DNA of 64,000 nt. Source: Pseudomonas proteolytica (GTDB lineage: Bacteria; Pseudomonadota; Gammaproteobacteria; Pseudomonadales; Pseudomonadaceae). Each line of letters opens with the position of its first letter. Positions within the stretch are counted from its first letter, which is position 1. Below, piece after piece: positions 62,739 to 64,000 of the stretch. The DNA is taken from the NCBI RefSeq assembly GCF_007858275.1, contig NZ_VFEV01000006.1, positions 62,001 through 126,000 of the forward strand. Reading direction: 5' to 3'. The notes below the pieces were generated by a model. That model ran no database searches. It had not been told where the DNA came from and worked only from the letters and a program-made list of their open reading frames with translations. The position numbers and the translations under genes are program-made.

Positions 62739-64000
62739 AAGGGAGCTTCAACTTATCCGACTGGGCACTCAAGCATCAGTCCTTCGTCTGGTACCTGATG
62801 TTCGTCGCGCTGCTGATGGGCGTGTTTTCCTACATGAACCTGGGGCGCGAGGAAGATCCGTCCTTCACCATCAAGACCATGGTGATCCAGACCCGCTGGC
62901 CGGGCGCGACCCAGGAAGAAACCCTCAAGCAGGTCACCGACCGCATCGAGAAAAAGCTCGAAGAACTGGACTCGCTGGACTATGTGAAAAGCTACACCCG
63001 GCCCGGTGAGTCCACGGTTTTCGTGTTCCTCAAGGACACCACCAGCGCCAAGGCGATCCCCGAGATCTGGTACCAGGTGCGCAAGAAGATCGACGACATC
63101 CGCGGCACGTTCCCCCAGGGCTTGCAGGGGCCTTCGTTCAACGACGAGTTCGGTGACGTGTTTGGCTCGGTGTATGCCTTTACCGCCGACGGCATGTCGA
63201 TGCGCCAGTTGCGCGATTACGTCGAGCAGGTGCGCGCCGAGATCCGGGCTGTGCCGGGGTTGGGCAAGGTCGAGATGATCGGCCAGCAGGACGAAGTGAT
63301 TTACCTGAATTTTTCCACGCGCAAACTGGCCGCCCTGGGGATCGACCAGCGCCAGGTGGTGCAGAGCCTGCAATCGCAGAACGCGGTGACCCCGGCCGGG
63401 GTGATCGAGGCCGGGCCGGAGCGGATTTCGGTGCGTACCTCGGGGCAATTCGCCTCGGAAAAGGATCTTGCCGACGTCAATCTGCGGCTCAATGATCGTT
63501 TCTATCGGTTGGCGGATATCGCGGATATCAGCCGTGGCTATGTGGATCCGGCGCGACCGATGTTTCGTTTCAACGGTCAGCAAGCCATCGGCCTGGCCAT
63601 CGCCATGCAGAAGGGCGGCAACATCCAGGAATTTGGCAAGGCGCTGCACCAGCGCATGGACGAGCTGACGGCCGACCTGCCGGTGGGCATTGGCGTGCAC
63701 AAGGTATCGGACCAGGCCGAAGTGGTGGAAGAGGCGGTAGGCGGCTTCACCAGTGCGCTGTTCGAAGCGGTGATCATCGTGCTGGTGGTGAGCTTTATCA
63801 GCCTCGGCCTGCGTGCCGGGTTGGTGGTGGCATGCTCGATCCCGCTGGTGCTGGCGCTGGTGTTTGTGTTTATGGAGTACAGCGGCATCACCATGCAGCG
63901 GGTGTCACTGGGCGCGTTGATCATCGCCCTTGGTTTGCTGGTAGACGACGCGATGATCACCGTGGAAATGATGATCACCCGCCTGGAAAAAGGCGAGACC
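62735..64000 (+). CDS. triC: RND efflux pump, partial at right edge
   Basis: The first 422 residues of an inner-membrane proton-driven RND exporter of about 1,015 expected. MKGSFNLSDWALKHQSFVWY leads into TM1 (about 17-34), a large periplasmic loop (DPSFTIKTMVIQTRWPGAT, the porter subdomains) and TM2 onward (about 335-400), where LGLLVDDAMITVEMMI is the conserved TM4 segment with the Asp pair of the proton relay. Sequence runs off the window within the frame. Outer-membrane partner not in the window. Confidence 0.92.
   Translation, partial: MKGSFNLSDWALKHQSFVWYLMFVALLMGVFSYMNLGREEDPSFTIKTMVIQTRWPGATQEETLKQVTDRIEKKLEELDSLDYVKSYTRPGESTVFVFLKDTTSAKAIPEIWYQVRKKIDDIRGTFPQGLQGPSFNDEFGDVFGSVYAFTADGMSMRQLRDYVEQVRAEIRAVPGLGKVEMIGQQDEVIYLNFSTRKLAALGIDQRQVVQSLQSQNAVTPAGVIEAGPERISVRTSGQFASEKDLADVNLRLNDRFYRLADIADISRGYVDPARPMFRFNGQQAIGLAIAMQKGGNIQEFGKALHQRMDELTADLPVGIGVHKVSDQAEVVEEAVGGFTSALFEAVIIVLVVSFISLGLRAGLVVACSIPLVLALVFVFMEYSGITMQRVSLGALIIALGLLVDDAMITVEMMITRLEKGET

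Overview
The window is about 64 kb of a high-GC gammaproteobacterial chromosome, almost certainly a Pseudomonas of the fluorescens complex. Support comes from protein similarity recognised by eye, three families of REP sequences typical of fluorescens-group genomes, and a gene order that follows the P. aeruginosa PA0156-PA0286 neighbourhood in blocks: gabDT; desA, GGDEF-EAL, oscA, sbp, cysTWA; atsA, ats transporter; TonB receptor; tonB-exbB-exbD; triABC. No database search was possible, so species is not claimed.

Layout. 1-9 kb: a huge FHA/CdiA-type exoprotein, open at the left edge and split by an in-frame amber codon, with a candidate membrane immunity protein directly after it, then a small lipoprotein. 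9-12 kb: a classical autotransporter. 12-14.4 kb: four lipoprotein genes, three of them a CsgG / DUF4810 / DUF799 operon. 14.6-17.8 kb: a von Willebrand A lipoprotein, an ECF sigma factor and its membrane partner. 17.9-19.2 kb: a lone class I terpene synthase of foreign base composition beside tRNA-Arg(CCG). 19.5-28.8 kb: gabD, gabT, a receiver-HDOD protein, two cyclic-di-GMP proteins and a delta-9 desaturase. 29-33.2 kb: oscA-sbp-cysTWA sulfate uptake. 33.4-34.7 kb: a DUF962 protein and a Crp/Fnr regulator. 34.8-53.4 kb: a sulfate-ester island with atsA, atsCB, atsR, two paralogous LysR regulators, atsK, a second sulfatase, a TonB receptor and tonB-exbB-exbD, interrupted by an MFS/deaminase/ankyrin operon with its own LysR gene. 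53.6-59.7 kb: a serine hydrolase, an unusual sigma-54 activator, a MetQ-like binding protein and a four-gene amino-acid ABC operon (probably cystine/organosulfur). 59.7-60.6 kb: a repeat element and a broken small gene. 60.6-64 kb: triA, triB and the start of triC, an RND pump cut by the right edge.

How it fits together. Much of 29-59 kb can be read as one sulfur-scavenging programme: the TonB receptor and its own TonB/ExbBD would bring sulfate esters across the outer membrane, AtsR-AtsBC across the inner membrane, AtsK and the sulfatases release sulfate, and Sbp-CysTWA takes up free sulfate. A previously unannotated 25-bp element with fixed internal spacing occurs in the control regions of atsB/atsR, LysR-1/atsK, LysR-2/receptor and tonB, and a palindromic relative precedes oscA; this is the best candidate for a shared operator.

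Other structure worth attention: a 230-bp MITE-like element with terminal inverted repeats, sitting in a REP pair and flanked by a 10-bp target duplication, with two further copies; a perfect 46-bp-arm palindrome between convergent genes; and a REP pair amplified as three 134-bp tandem units.
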